The notes beneath the pieces were generated by a model, which saw nothing but the letters and a program-made list of their open reading frames with translations, had not been told where the DNA came from and searched no databases. This document shows, piece by piece, positions 1 through 6,984 of a stretch of 33,573 bases of DNA. Every line of letters begins with the position of its first letter. Within the stretch, counting starts at the first letter, position 1. The stretch is taken from the NCBI GenBank assembly GCA_019116485.1, contig DXBO01000076.1, positions 1 through 33,573 of the forward strand, read 5' to 3'. This DNA comes from Candidatus Gemmiger excrementavium. GTDB taxonomy: Bacteria > Bacillota > Clostridia > Oscillospirales > Ruminococcaceae. A program made the position numbers and the translations under genes.

Positions 1-228
1 TCTACCAAGAACGGCCGTGATTCCGAGTCCAAGCGCCTCGGCGTCAAGCGCGGCGACGGTCAGTACGTTCTGGCCGGCAACATTCTGGTCCGCCAGCGCG
101 GCACCCACATCCATCCGGGTGAGGGCGTCGGTATCGGCAGCGACGACACCCTGTTCGCTCTCGTGGACGGCCGCGTTCATTTCGAGCGCATGGGCCGCGA
201 CCGCAAGCGCTGCACGGTCAAGCAGTAA
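1..228 (+). CDS. rpmA: 50S ribosomal protein L27, C-terminal part (5' end cut by window)
   Basis: The reading frame is open from base 1 to the TAA at 226-228 and encodes 75 residues with no start in the window, so the N terminus lies upstream. The protein reads [20 protein letters not shown], followed by the L27 hallmark around [23 protein letters not shown] and a short basic C terminus. L27 is a large-subunit protein at the peptidyl-transferase centre. In Bacillota it is usually encoded after rplU and a cysteine-protease gene and before obgE, and obgE does follow here. The missing part is about 15-20 residues, including the N-terminal extension that Firmicutes cleave. The family assignment is secure. 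Confidence 0.96.
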   Translation, partial: STKNGRDSESKRLGVKRGDGQYVLAGNILVRQRGTHIHPGEGVGIGSDDTLFALVDGRVHFERMGRDRKRCTVKQ

Positions 229-237
229 AAAACCAGA

Positions 238-269
238 CGGGCGGGCCTTTTTCGGCCTGCCCGATTTTT
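238..269 (+). terminator. Rho-independent terminator after rpmA
   Basis: A 10-bp stem (CGGGCGGGCC at 238-247, GGCCTGCCCG at 254-263, one G-U pair) with a 6-nt loop is followed by A and five T at 265-269. It starts 9 nt after the rpmA stop and precedes obgE by 33 nt. No good promoter lies between it and obgE, so obgE probably depends on partial read-through. Confidence 0.85.
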
Positions 270-302
270 ATTAACGGTGCCCGGCACCGCGCGAGGTATA
301 CT

Positions 303-1586
303 ATGGCAACCAGCAACTTTATCGATACCGCGACTATCTGGCTCCATGCGGGCAAGGGCGGCGACGGCGCCGTGACCTTCCACCGGGAAAAATATGTGGC
401 GGCGGGCGGCCCGGACGGCGGCGACGGCGGACGGGGCGGCGACATCATCTTTGTGGCCGACGATAACCTGTCCACCCTGATGGACTTCCGCTACAAGCGC
501 AAATATGCCGCCCCCGACGGCGAAAATGGCCGCGCCAAGCGCCAGAGCGGCGCCGACGCCGACGACCTGGTGATCCGGGTGCCCCGGGGAACCGTGCTGA
601 AAGAAGCCGAGACCGGCCTGGTCATCGCCGACCTGTCCGGCTCTGAGCCTGTGGTGGTGGCCAAAGGTGGTCGTGGCGGTTGGGGCAACTCCCATTTCGC
701 CACCCCTACCCGGCAGATTCCCAAGTTCGCCAAACCCGGCCTGCCCGGGGAGGACCTGCATGTCAAGCTGGAACTGAAAGTCATCGCGGACGTGGGTCTG
801 ATCGGCTTCCCCAACGTGGGCAAGTCCACCCTCATCAGCATCATTTCGGCGGCCCGGCCCAAAATCGCCAACTACCACTTCACCACCCTGACCCCGGTGC
901 TGGGTGTCGTGCGGGTGGGCCCGGAACAGAGCTTTGTCTGTGCCGATATCCCCGGTCTTATTGAAGGTGCGGCGGAAGGCGTGGGCCTGGGCCATGATTT
1001 CCTGCGCCATGTGGAGCGCTGCCGTTTGCTGCTGCATGTGGTGGATGTTTCCGGCTGCGAGGGCCGGGACCCCAAGGCGGACTTTGAGCAGATCAACCAC
1101 GAACTGGCCGGTTTCAGTGCGGAACTGTCCCAGCGCCCCCAGATCGTATTGGGCAACAAGTGCGACATCGCCACCCCCGAACAGGTGGAGGAGTTCAAGC
1201 AGTTTGTGGAGGCCCAGGGCCTGACCTTTCTGCCCATCTCGGCGGCGACCCGCCAGGGGGTGGACGGTCTGCCCGCCCTGGTCTATCACCGCCTGCAGGA
1301 CCTGCCGCCCATCAAGGTCTACGAGCCGGAGTACAAGCGTCCCGACAAGAGCGCCGAGCCCACCCGGCCCTTCACCATTGAGCAGACGGGCGACCACGAA
1401 TTTTCCATCGACGCGCCCTGGCTGGAACGCATCCTGGCCGGCACCAATGTGGAGGACTACGAGAGCCTGCAGTACTTCCAGACCCAGCTGGGGGATTCCG
1501 GCATTCTGGACAAGCTGGTGGAGATGGGTGTCGAGGAAGAAGATACCATCAAGATCGGCGAATACGAGTTTGATTATCTGTATTGA
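303..1586 (+). CDS. obgE: GTPase Obg (ribosome assembly / stress GTPase)
   Basis: A 427-residue Obg-family GTPase, which acts in 50S subunit maturation and growth control. The glycine-rich Obg fold occupies about residues 1-160 (GKGGDG, GGPDGGDGGRGGD). The G domain follows with G1 GFPNVGKST at 168-176, G2 TTLTP at 194-198, G3 DIPG at 215-218, G4 NKCD at 285-288 and G5 SAA at 313-315. Residues ~350-427 form the C-terminal OCT domain seen in Gram-positive Obg proteins. The length is normal. The ATG at 303 is preceded by a weak GCGAGG ribosome site. The rpmA-obgE order is widely conserved. The stop codon overlaps the start region of the next gene, which suggests translational coupling. Confidence 0.97.
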   Translation: MATSNFIDTATIWLHAGKGGDGAVTFHREKYVAAGGPDGGDGGRGGDIIFVADDNLSTLMDFRYKRKYAAPDGENGRAKRQSGADADDLVIRVPRGTVLKEAETGLVIADLSGSEPVVVAKGGRGGWGNSHFATPTRQIPKFAKPGLPGEDLHVKLELKVIADVGLIGFPNVGKSTLISIISAARPKIANYHFTTLTPVLGVVRVGPEQSFVCADIPGLIEGAAEGVGLGHDFLRHVERCRLLLHVVDVSGCEGRDPKADFEQINHELAGFSAELSQRPQIVLGNKCDIATPEQVEEFKQFVEAQGLTFLPISAATRQGVDGLPALVYHRLQDLPPIKVYEPEYKRPDKSAEPTRPFTIEQTGDHEFSIDAPWLERILAGTNVEDYESLQYFQTQLGDSGILDKLVEMGVEEEDTIKIGEYEFDYLY

Positions 1587-1588
1587 GT

Positions 1589-1993
1589 ATGCTGTTTGAA
1601 ACAAAATCGGAAGTGGATATCCACGAAATGTCCCCCCTGGCACTGGCCTTTGTGGGGGACGCGGTGCTGGAACTGTTGGTGCGCGCCCGTCTGGTGGGCA
1701 CCACCCGCATGCAGCCCAACCGGCTGCACACCGTAGCTACCCATTATGTAAGCGCCCATGCCCAGAGCCGGGAACTGGAGATTCTGGAACCCCTGCTTAC
1801 CGAGGCCGAGGCCAGCGTGCTGCGCCGTGGCAAGAACGCCAGCAAGGCCAGCGTGGCCAAGCATGCCACCGTGCAGGAATACCGGGCCTCCACCGGGCTG
1901 GAATGTCTGTTGGGGTGGCTCTACCTGCAGGGCCAGACCCAGCGGGTACAGGAACTGTTCGAAGCCCTGTGGGCCGGGTATCAGCCTGAATAA
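1589..1993 (+). CDS. mrnC: Mini-ribonuclease III (23S rRNA 3'-end maturation)
   Basis: A 134-residue RNase III catalytic domain without a dsRNA-binding domain, the Mini-III architecture. It matures the ends of 23S rRNA precursors. The signature helix LALAFVGDAVLELLVR (residues ~18-32) supplies the catalytic acid D24. The second motif YRASTGLECLLGWLYL (~98-113) supplies E105. The ATG at 1589 lies 2 nt after the obgE stop; a TTG at 1583 in the same frame would add two residues and overlap obgE, and I consider it less likely. The tight spacing argues for coupling with obgE. In Bacillus the gene sits beside cysS, so linkage to obgE is a lineage-specific arrangement. Confidence 0.9.
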   Translation: MLFETKSEVDIHEMSPLALAFVGDAVLELLVRARLVGTTRMQPNRLHTVATHYVSAHAQSRELEILEPLLTEAEASVLRRGKNASKASVAKHATVQEYRASTGLECLLGWLYLQGQTQRVQELFEALWAGYQPE

Positions 1994-1998
1994 GCAAG

Positions 1999-2043
1999 CA
2001 ACGCCGCAGACGCTGCCCCCAAAGGCGGCGGTTTGCGGCGTTG
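1999..2043. terminator. Hairpin between convergent mrnC and small S/T-rich gene
   Basis: A perfect 10-bp inverted repeat (CAACGCCGCA at 1999-2008, TGCGGCGTTG at 2034-2043) encloses an inner CGCTGCC/GGCGGCG stem. It lies between two convergent genes, 6 nt after the mrnC stop. Neither strand has a clear T tract, so this is a probable bidirectional transcription end or 3' stabiliser, not a canonical terminator. Confidence 0.5.
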
Positions 2044-2096
2044 CCGGGCCTTATGGCCCGCTGTATGTACCGCGCCCCATGGCGCGGCGGAAAAGA

Positions 2097-2240
2097 TCAC
2101 TTGCAGTTTTTGCTGTCGGTGCTCTGGGTGGTGCTGGTGGTGCGGCTGGTGGTGCGCTGCTGCGCGCCGCCGGTCTTTTTCTGCGTGCTGCTGGTGGAGT
2201 GGTTCGTGCTGTTGGTGCTGTTGTTCTGATTCTTGGCCAT
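2097..2240 (-). CDS. Small low-complexity Ser/Thr/Asn/Gln-rich protein
   Basis: A 47-residue reading frame on the minus strand, beginning MAKNQNNSTNSTNHSTSS and ending DSKNCK. Twelve Thr, nine Ser, six Asn and five Gln make up 32 of 47 residues, with scattered Lys/Arg and one Cys near the end. A strong AAAGGAG site lies 8-9 nt upstream of the ATG at 2240, which is the main reason to accept it as a gene. It is convergent with mrnC and divergent from the RsmF-like gene. There is no signal peptide or membrane segment. I do not recognise a family. Its size and hydrophilic, disordered composition recall small acid-soluble spore-type proteins, but no SASP motif is present, so function is unknown. 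Confidence 0.6.
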   Translation of the reverse strand: MAKNQNNSTNSTNHSTSSTQKKTGGAQQRTTSRTTSTTQSTDSKNCK

Positions 2241-2340
2241 GGTTGAATACTCCTTTCGCAAGTAAAAAAGCGATTTGCGGTGTTGTGCCGCACTGGTAGT
2301 TTGCCCGCTGTCAGACTGTTTATGCAAGGAAGGTGCCGCA

Positions 2341-3708
2341 ATGAATTTTCCCGCTGAATTTGCCGCCCGGGAGCGTGCTTTGCTAGGAAACCGGTTCGAC
2401 GAACTGTACACCTACGCCACACCGGAGCCTGCCCGGGGCGTCACCGTGAACACGCTGCGCTGCGCGCCGGAATGGTTTGCTGCTCAGGCGGATTTTGCCC
2501 TGCAGCCCTCGCCTTTTTGTCCGGCGGCTTTCACCACACTGCCGGACTGGCGCCCTGGCCGGCACCCCTGGCACCATGCAGGGGTGTTCTACGCCCAGGA
2601 ACCCAGCGCATCCGCCCCGGCTGCCCTGCTGGATGTGCGCCCCGGTATGCGGGTGGCGGACCTGTGCGCTGCCCCGGGGGGCAAGACCAGCCAGTTGGCG
2701 GCAGCCTTACAGGGGCAGGGGCTGCTGCTGGCCAACGAATATGTGGCTGCCCGGGCGGAAATTTTGCGCCAGAACCTGGAGCGCATGGGTGTTACCAATG
2801 CGGTGGTCACCAACATGGACACCGCTGCCCTGGCCGCCGCTCTGCCCGGCCGGTTTGACCGGGTGCTGGTAGACGCCCCCTGCTCCGGGGAGGGAATGTT
2901 CCGCAAAGAGGCTGCCGCCGCAGCCCAGCACAGTGTGACCCTGGTGGACCACTGCGCCGCTCTGGGCGCACAGATTCTGGAAAACGCCGCGGCGCTGCTG
3001 GCCCCTGGCGGTGTGCTGGTATTTTCTACCTGCACCTTTGCCCCGGAAGAGGACGAAGGGCAGATCGCGGCGTTTCTGGCCCGCCACCCGGAATTTTCCC
3101 TCTGCGATCTGTCGGGTTGCGGCTTTGGCCGCCCCGGCGAGACGAACCGGGCCCCGGCGTCTTTTGCCGCGGGACGATGCCGCCGCATCTGGCCCGCCGA
3201 TGGGGGAGAGGGCCACTTTATGGCCCGGCTGCAAAAAGCCGGGGATGTCCCGGCAGCCGCGCCTGGCCGCGCCAGACCGGCCCGCCCCCTCAAGGTCCCG
3301 GCGGAGTGGACGGCCTTTGTGCAGGACTATTTCCCGCAACTGTCGGACCATCCCCTGGCGCTGGCAGGGGATTGGCTGGCGTTGCCCCCACAGACAGCCG
3401 AGACCCTGGCAGGCGTCAGACTGCGGACCTTGCGCAGCGGCGTGCTGGCGGGCACTGTACTGAAAAAGCGGTTCCAGCCTGCCCACGCCTTGTTTATGGC
3501 TTATGGCCGGGATTGCACCAACCGGGAAGAACTGACCCGGCAGGACCCCCGCGCTGCCGCCTGGCTGCGGGGTGAGGAGATCGAGGCGGTTACCGCCCAA
3601 AATGGCTGGTGCGCTGTGCTGGTGGATGGATTCCCTGTAGGGGGCGGCAAGGTCAGCGGCGGGCGTATAAAAAATCATTACCCCAAGGGATTGCGTAATC
3701 TTGGTTAA
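2341..3708 (+). CDS. rsmF: RsmF-like rRNA (cytosine-C5)-methyltransferase
   Basis: A 455-residue NOL1/NOP2/Sun-family RNA m5C methyltransferase. Residues 1-100 are the N-terminal RNA-binding part. The SAM-binding motif VADLCAAPGGKTSQLA starts at about 105. VDAPCSGEGMFRK holds C181 and STCTF holds C231, the two-cysteine catalytic pair. The C-terminal ~130 residues match the extra domain of RsmF-type enzymes (PUA-like end: ING-free, GFPVGGGKVSGGRIKNHYPKGLR). The start at 2341 follows AGGAAGG at normal spacing; an upstream in-frame extension to 2275 has no ribosome site. Likely substrate is cytosine in 16S rRNA, but the exact position is inferred from family only. It appears to be a single-gene unit ending at a bulged hairpin. 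Confidence 0.9.
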   Translation: MNFPAEFAARERALLGNRFDELYTYATPEPARGVTVNTLRCAPEWFAAQADFALQPSPFCPAAFTTLPDWRPGRHPWHHAGVFYAQEPSASAPAALLDVRPGMRVADLCAAPGGKTSQLAAALQGQGLLLANEYVAARAEILRQNLERMGVTNAVVTNMDTAALAAALPGRFDRVLVDAPCSGEGMFRKEAAAAAQHSVTLVDHCAALGAQILENAAALLAPGGVLVFSTCTFAPEEDEGQIAAFLARHPEFSLCDLSGCGFGRPGETNRAPASFAAGRCRRIWPADGGEGHFMARLQKAGDVPAAAPGRARPARPLKVPAEWTAFVQDYFPQLSDHPLALAGDWLALPPQTAETLAGVRLRTLRSGVLAGTVLKKRFQPAHALFMAYGRDCTNREELTRQDPRAAAWLRGEEIEAVTAQNGWCAVLVDGFPVGGGKVSGGRIKNHYPKGLRNLG

Positions 3709-3712
3709 AATA

Positions 3713-3744
3713 GAACGCAGCATCGTGATTGCTGCTGCGCGTTC
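3713..3744 (+). terminator. Bulged hairpin after rsmF
   Basis: GAACGCAGCA (3713-3722) pairs with TGCTGCGCGTTC (3733-3744) with a 2-nt bulge. It begins 4 nt after the rsmF stop. Only a weak T-rich stretch follows, so termination strength is uncertain. Confidence 0.45.
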
Positions 3745-3779
3745 CCAGAATTTTCACCTTTCGGCACGGGGTAAATCAC

Positions 3780-3808
3780 TTGACCGGACGCCCGGGGCAT
3801 GGTATCTT
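3780..3808 (+). promoter_or_regulatory. Sigma-A type promoter for the ftsEX operon
   Basis: TTGACC (3780-3785), a 17-nt spacer and TATCTT (3803-3808), followed by an AT-rich start region. It lies ~60 nt upstream of the ftsE ATG and is the only strong promoter-like site before the ftsE-ftsX-M23-S41 block. Confidence 0.7.
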
Positions 3809-3866
3809 TATATATGTATGACTGTAACCAAAATTGGGACGTACCAGGGCGACAGGAGTTAAGCAA

Positions 3867-4667
3867 ATGATCGATTTTCAGCATGTTTCCAAAACCTATG
3901 AGACCCACAACGACGAAAATGTGGCGCTCGAGGATATCAATATCCATATTGATGAAGGGGAGTTCGTCTTTATCCTGGGCCATTCCGGCGCGGGTAAATC
4001 CACCTTCCTCAAGCTGATCCAAATGGAGGAAAAACCCACCAAAGGCAAGGTGTTTATCAACGGCCAGGACCTTACCAAGATGAAGCGCCGCAAGGTGCCC
4101 TACCTGCGCCGCCAGATGGGCGTGGTGTTCCAGGACTTCCGCCTGATCCCCACCATGACCGTCTACGAGAATGTGGCCTTTGCCATGCGGGTAACCAATA
4201 TCTCCACCAAGAAGATCAAGGCCCGTGTACCCTACGCGCTTTCTCTGGTGGGCCTGGGGGACAAGATGCAGCGCCTGCCGGACGAACTTTCCGGTGGTGA
4301 GCAGCAGCGTGTGGCGGTGGCCCGTGCCCTGGCTCACGGCCCCAAGATCATCATCGCGGACGAGCCCACCGGTAACATCGACCCCGAGATGTCGATGGAC
4401 ATCATGCAGCTGTTTGAGGCTATCAATAAGGTGAACATCACAGTGGTGGTGGTCACCCACGAGCACGAGCTGGTCCATCAGCTGGCCTCCAAGTACAACA
4501 ACCGCGTTATCACCCTGTCGGACGGCATGGTGGCCTCTGACACGGCCCACCCCGAGGTGGCCCGCCGCTACGCCGCCAAGATGGCTGCCCGCCAGCGGGA
4601 AGAATACGACGGGGACGATGAGTACGACGAGGAATACGATGAGGACGAAGCCTACATCGACGACTGA
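3867..4667 (+). CDS. ftsE: Cell-division ABC ATPase FtsE
   Basis: A 266-residue cytoplasmic ATPase that pairs with FtsX to turn on peptidoglycan hydrolysis at the septum or side wall. Visible motifs are Walker A GHSGAGKST (38-46), Q-loop VVFQDFRLIP (~87-95), signature LSGGEQQRVAVARAL (141-155), Walker B IIIADEPTGN (161-170) and the switch histidine H198. The start at 3867 follows CAGGAG; an upstream TTG extension is unlikely. Residues 245-266 form an unusually acidic tail (REEYDGDDEYDEEYDEDEA) beyond the ~225-residue norm of FtsE. ftsX begins 17 nt downstream. Confidence 0.96.
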   Translation: MIDFQHVSKTYETHNDENVALEDINIHIDEGEFVFILGHSGAGKSTFLKLIQMEEKPTKGKVFINGQDLTKMKRRKVPYLRRQMGVVFQDFRLIPTMTVYENVAFAMRVTNISTKKIKARVPYALSLVGLGDKMQRLPDELSGGEQQRVAVARALAHGPKIIIADEPTGNIDPEMSMDIMQLFEAINKVNITVVVVTHEHELVHQLASKYNNRVITLSDGMVASDTAHPEVARRYAAKMAARQREEYDGDDEYDEEYDEDEAYIDD

Positions 4668-4683
4668 TTGAAGAGGGGATACC

Positions 4684-5589
4684 ATGCGCTTTTCCAGCTT
4701 TACTTATCTGGTCGGGCAGGGCCTGCACAATCTGCGGGCCAACCGGCTCATGACCTTTGCCTCCATGGGCGTACTGACCGTCTGCATGCTGCTCATCGGC
4801 TGTGCTTACCTGCTGGGCGTCAACATCGACGCCATGGTGGAGTACATCGGTGACCAGAACGAAACCATCGTTTACATGCGCGAGGACGCCACCGAGGATC
4901 AGATCGCCGCTGCGGATGCCGCCATCCGCAACACCGAGCATGTGGTGGGGGTGACCTATGTCTCACCCCAGGAAGTACTCTCCATCTATGACGGCATGCT
5001 GGAGGATTATATCGATCTGGAGGCTGCCTTCTCCAGTGATAATCCGTTTTTGCCCAACTACCGCGTGGTGATGGACAGTCCCGACAACATCCCGGCGGTG
5101 TCCACCCAGCTGGAGCAGATCGACGGCGTGGACAAAGTCCGGGCGCCTATTGAGCTGTCCAGCACCTTTATGTCGCTGCAGCAGGCCATTACCTATGCCT
5201 GTTATGCGGTGGTGGCGGTGCTGGCCATCGTCAGTATCGTGGTCATCAACAACACCATCAAGATCACCGTCTTCAACCGCCGCAAGGAGATCGGCATTAT
5301 GAAACTGGTGGGCGCCACCAACGGCTTCATCCGCTTCCCCTTCTTTGTGGAGGGTGTCACCTCCGGCCTTATCGCTGCGGCTATTTCCTCCGGCGTGGTC
5401 TGCGGCGCTTACTATGCCCTGACCGTCTGGTATGCCGAAAACCCCAGCAACCTTTCCCAGCTGTTGGGGGGCCAGCTGGTGCCGCTGATCGATGTGTGGT
5501 ATTACCTGGTGGGCGGCTTTGTGCTGCTGGGCTTTGTGCTGTGCGGTATCGGCACCGCCACCAGCATCCGCAAGCATCTGAATGTGTAA
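4684..5589 (+). CDS. ftsX: Cell-division permease-like protein FtsX
   Basis: A 301-residue FtsX. An N-terminal cytoplasmic stretch is followed by a first membrane helix at ~22-42. A large extracellular loop covers ~43-165 and starts NIDAMVEYIGDQNETIVYMRED. Three further helices come at ~170-192, ~220-245 and ~270-293. The cytoplasmic segment NRRKEIGIMKLVGATNGFIRFPFFVEG (~198-224) is the family signature. FtsX does not transport. It transmits FtsE ATP cycling to an extracellular coiled-coil hydrolase, encoded immediately downstream here. A GAGGGG ribosome site precedes the ATG, and the stop overlaps an alternative upstream start of the next gene. Confidence 0.96.
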   Translation: MRFSSFTYLVGQGLHNLRANRLMTFASMGVLTVCMLLIGCAYLLGVNIDAMVEYIGDQNETIVYMREDATEDQIAAADAAIRNTEHVVGVTYVSPQEVLSIYDGMLEDYIDLEAAFSSDNPFLPNYRVVMDSPDNIPAVSTQLEQIDGVDKVRAPIELSSTFMSLQQAITYACYAVVAVLAIVSIVVINNTIKITVFNRRKEIGIMKLVGATNGFIRFPFFVEGVTSGLIAAAISSGVVCGAYYALTVWYAENPSNLSQLLGGQLVPLIDVWYYLVGGFVLLGFVLCGIGTATSIRKHLNV

Positions 5590-5608
5590 AAGAACGGGTA
5601 ACAGGAAC

Positions 5609-6823
5609 ATGAAAATTTCGCCTACCATCAAAAAAATCATTTCCATGGTACTGGCCGTGTCCATGGCGGTGACGCTGACTGTCTCCACCAGCACAGCCAC
5701 CCTGGCTGACGACAAGAAAAGCGAACTGCAGGCCCAGAAAGAGCAGGCTCAGCAGCAGCTGGACGCCATCCAGGAAAAGATCAAGCAGAACCAGGCCAAC
5801 AAAGAAAATGCCGAGGACCTGAAAGAGCAGTACGAAGCCCAGACCGAAGTGGTCAAGGAAAAGATCAGCATCGTACAGCAGTACATCGCCCAGGTCCAGC
5901 AGGACATCGTCACCAAGGAACAGGAAATCGAGCAAAAGCAGAAAGAAGTGGACCAGAAGCAGGCCGAGTATGACGAGCGCTGGGCCGGCTTCAAGGAGCG
6001 TCTGCGGGCCATGCAGATGCTCAACGACGGCGGTTCTATCGCCCTGCTTTCCAGCGCGACCAACCTTTACCAGCTGCTGACCTTTGCCGATACCCTGGAA
6101 CAGATCTCCAGCAAGGACGAGGAAATCTGCCGCGAGATCGAGGCTGAGCGCGTGGCGCTGGAACAGCAGCGCACCGAACTGGAAAACGCCAAGGCGGAAC
6201 TGGAGGCCAACCAGGCGGAACTGGAAGCCCAGAACGCCGAGCTGGATGGCCTGCGCTCCGATCTGGCCGCCAGCATCCAGCAGCAGGACGCTACCATCTC
6301 GGCTGCGGATGCCCAGGCTGAGGCCCTGGCAGCCGAGGAAGAGGAAGCCCGCAAGAACCTGGATAAGGCTGCCGCCGAACTGGATGCCTACCTCAACGCC
6401 CAGGTGGACAAGTACAGCGACGCAGCCCTGACCTGTTCGCTGAATTTCGGTCCGGCCTTGCCCAGCTACAAGTACATTTCCTGTGTGTTCGGCACCGGCG
6501 GGCATCGCGGCACCGATTTTGCGGCGCCCGGCGGCACGGCCATCTACGCCGTGGCGGACGGCATCGTCACCGACGCCACCTACCATTACAGCTGGGGCAA
6601 CTATGTGCAGATCTATCACGGCAAAGATGATGAAGGAAATACCTATTCTACTTTGTATGCCCATATGGTCAGCGCGCCTTCTGTCAGTGCAGGGCAGAAC
6701 GTCACTAAGGGGCAGGTCATTGGCTATGTGGGTAATACCGGGTATTCCTTCGGTAACCACCTGCATCTGGAAATGAAGATCAACGGCGTGCTGGTCAACG
6801 CCGCCAACTGGATTCCGCACTGA
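5609..6823 (+). CDS. Secreted coiled-coil M23 peptidoglycan hydrolase, FtsEX partner
   Basis: A 404-residue exported protein. The signal peptide is residues 1-33 (MKISPTIKK, hydrophobic core, cleavage near TLA-DD). A long Gln/Glu/Lys-rich coiled coil with heptad-like repeats runs over ~35-275. A C-terminal M23/LytM domain follows at ~280-404. Zinc ligands and catalytic residues are intact: HRGTD gives H299 and D303, and HLHLEM gives H384 and H386. This matches the EnvC/PcsB/CwlO architectural class that docks on FtsX. Unlike EnvC, which lacks the ligands, this protein should itself cleave stem-peptide cross-bridges. The ATG at 5609 is chosen because it gives a clean signal peptide; an ATG at 5582 overlaps the ftsX stop. 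Confidence 0.9.
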   Translation: MKISPTIKKIISMVLAVSMAVTLTVSTSTATLADDKKSELQAQKEQAQQQLDAIQEKIKQNQANKENAEDLKEQYEAQTEVVKEKISIVQQYIAQVQQDIVTKEQEIEQKQKEVDQKQAEYDERWAGFKERLRAMQMLNDGGSIALLSSATNLYQLLTFADTLEQISSKDEEICREIEAERVALEQQRTELENAKAELEANQAELEAQNAELDGLRSDLAASIQQQDATISAADAQAEALAAEEEEARKNLDKAAAELDAYLNAQVDKYSDAALTCSLNFGPALPSYKYISCVFGTGGHRGTDFAAPGGTAIYAVADGIVTDATYHYSWGNYVQIYHGKDDEGNTYSTLYAHMVSAPSVSAGQNVTKGQVIGYVGNTGYSFGNHLHLEMKINGVLVNAANWIPH

Positions 6824-6843
6824 GCGCGGGGGAGGGAGACCCT

Positions 6844-6951
6844 ATGAAAAACCATAAAACCGCTGTGCGCATCTTCTGCCTTGTGTTTGCAGCCATGATG
6901 GTGCTGAGCCTGTTCAGCACGCTGATCTTCGCCCTGTCTTACGCCGCGTAA
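6844..6951 (+). CDS. 35-residue single-span membrane protein
   Basis: A short frame beginning MKNHKTAVRIF, with one hydrophobic segment from about residue 10 to 34 and a basic N terminus. This predicts a single-pass membrane peptide with a cytoplasmic N terminus, or an uncleaved signal anchor. The ribosome site GGGGGAGGGAG lies 6-10 nt upstream of the ATG. It sits 20 nt after the M23 hydrolase and 33 nt before the S41 homologue, on the same strand, so it is almost certainly in the ftsEX operon. No family is recognised. Position suggests a small accessory of the FtsEX-hydrolase complex, which is inference only. Confidence 0.7.
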   Translation: MKNHKTAVRIFCLVFAAMMVLSLFSTLIFALSYAA

Positions 6952-6984
6952 CAGGGCCACAAAACCGTAAGGAGCCACAGACCC

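Noticed and set aside
291-302. TATACT immediately upstream of the obgE ATG as a -10 box for leaderless transcription
   Set aside because: No -35 at a workable distance, and it overlaps the ribosome-site region; probably chance.
177-1643. 488-codon open frame on the minus strand across obgE
   Set aside because: Obg on the plus strand has every family motif; the minus frame is a GC-rich shadow without recognisable domain or ribosome site.
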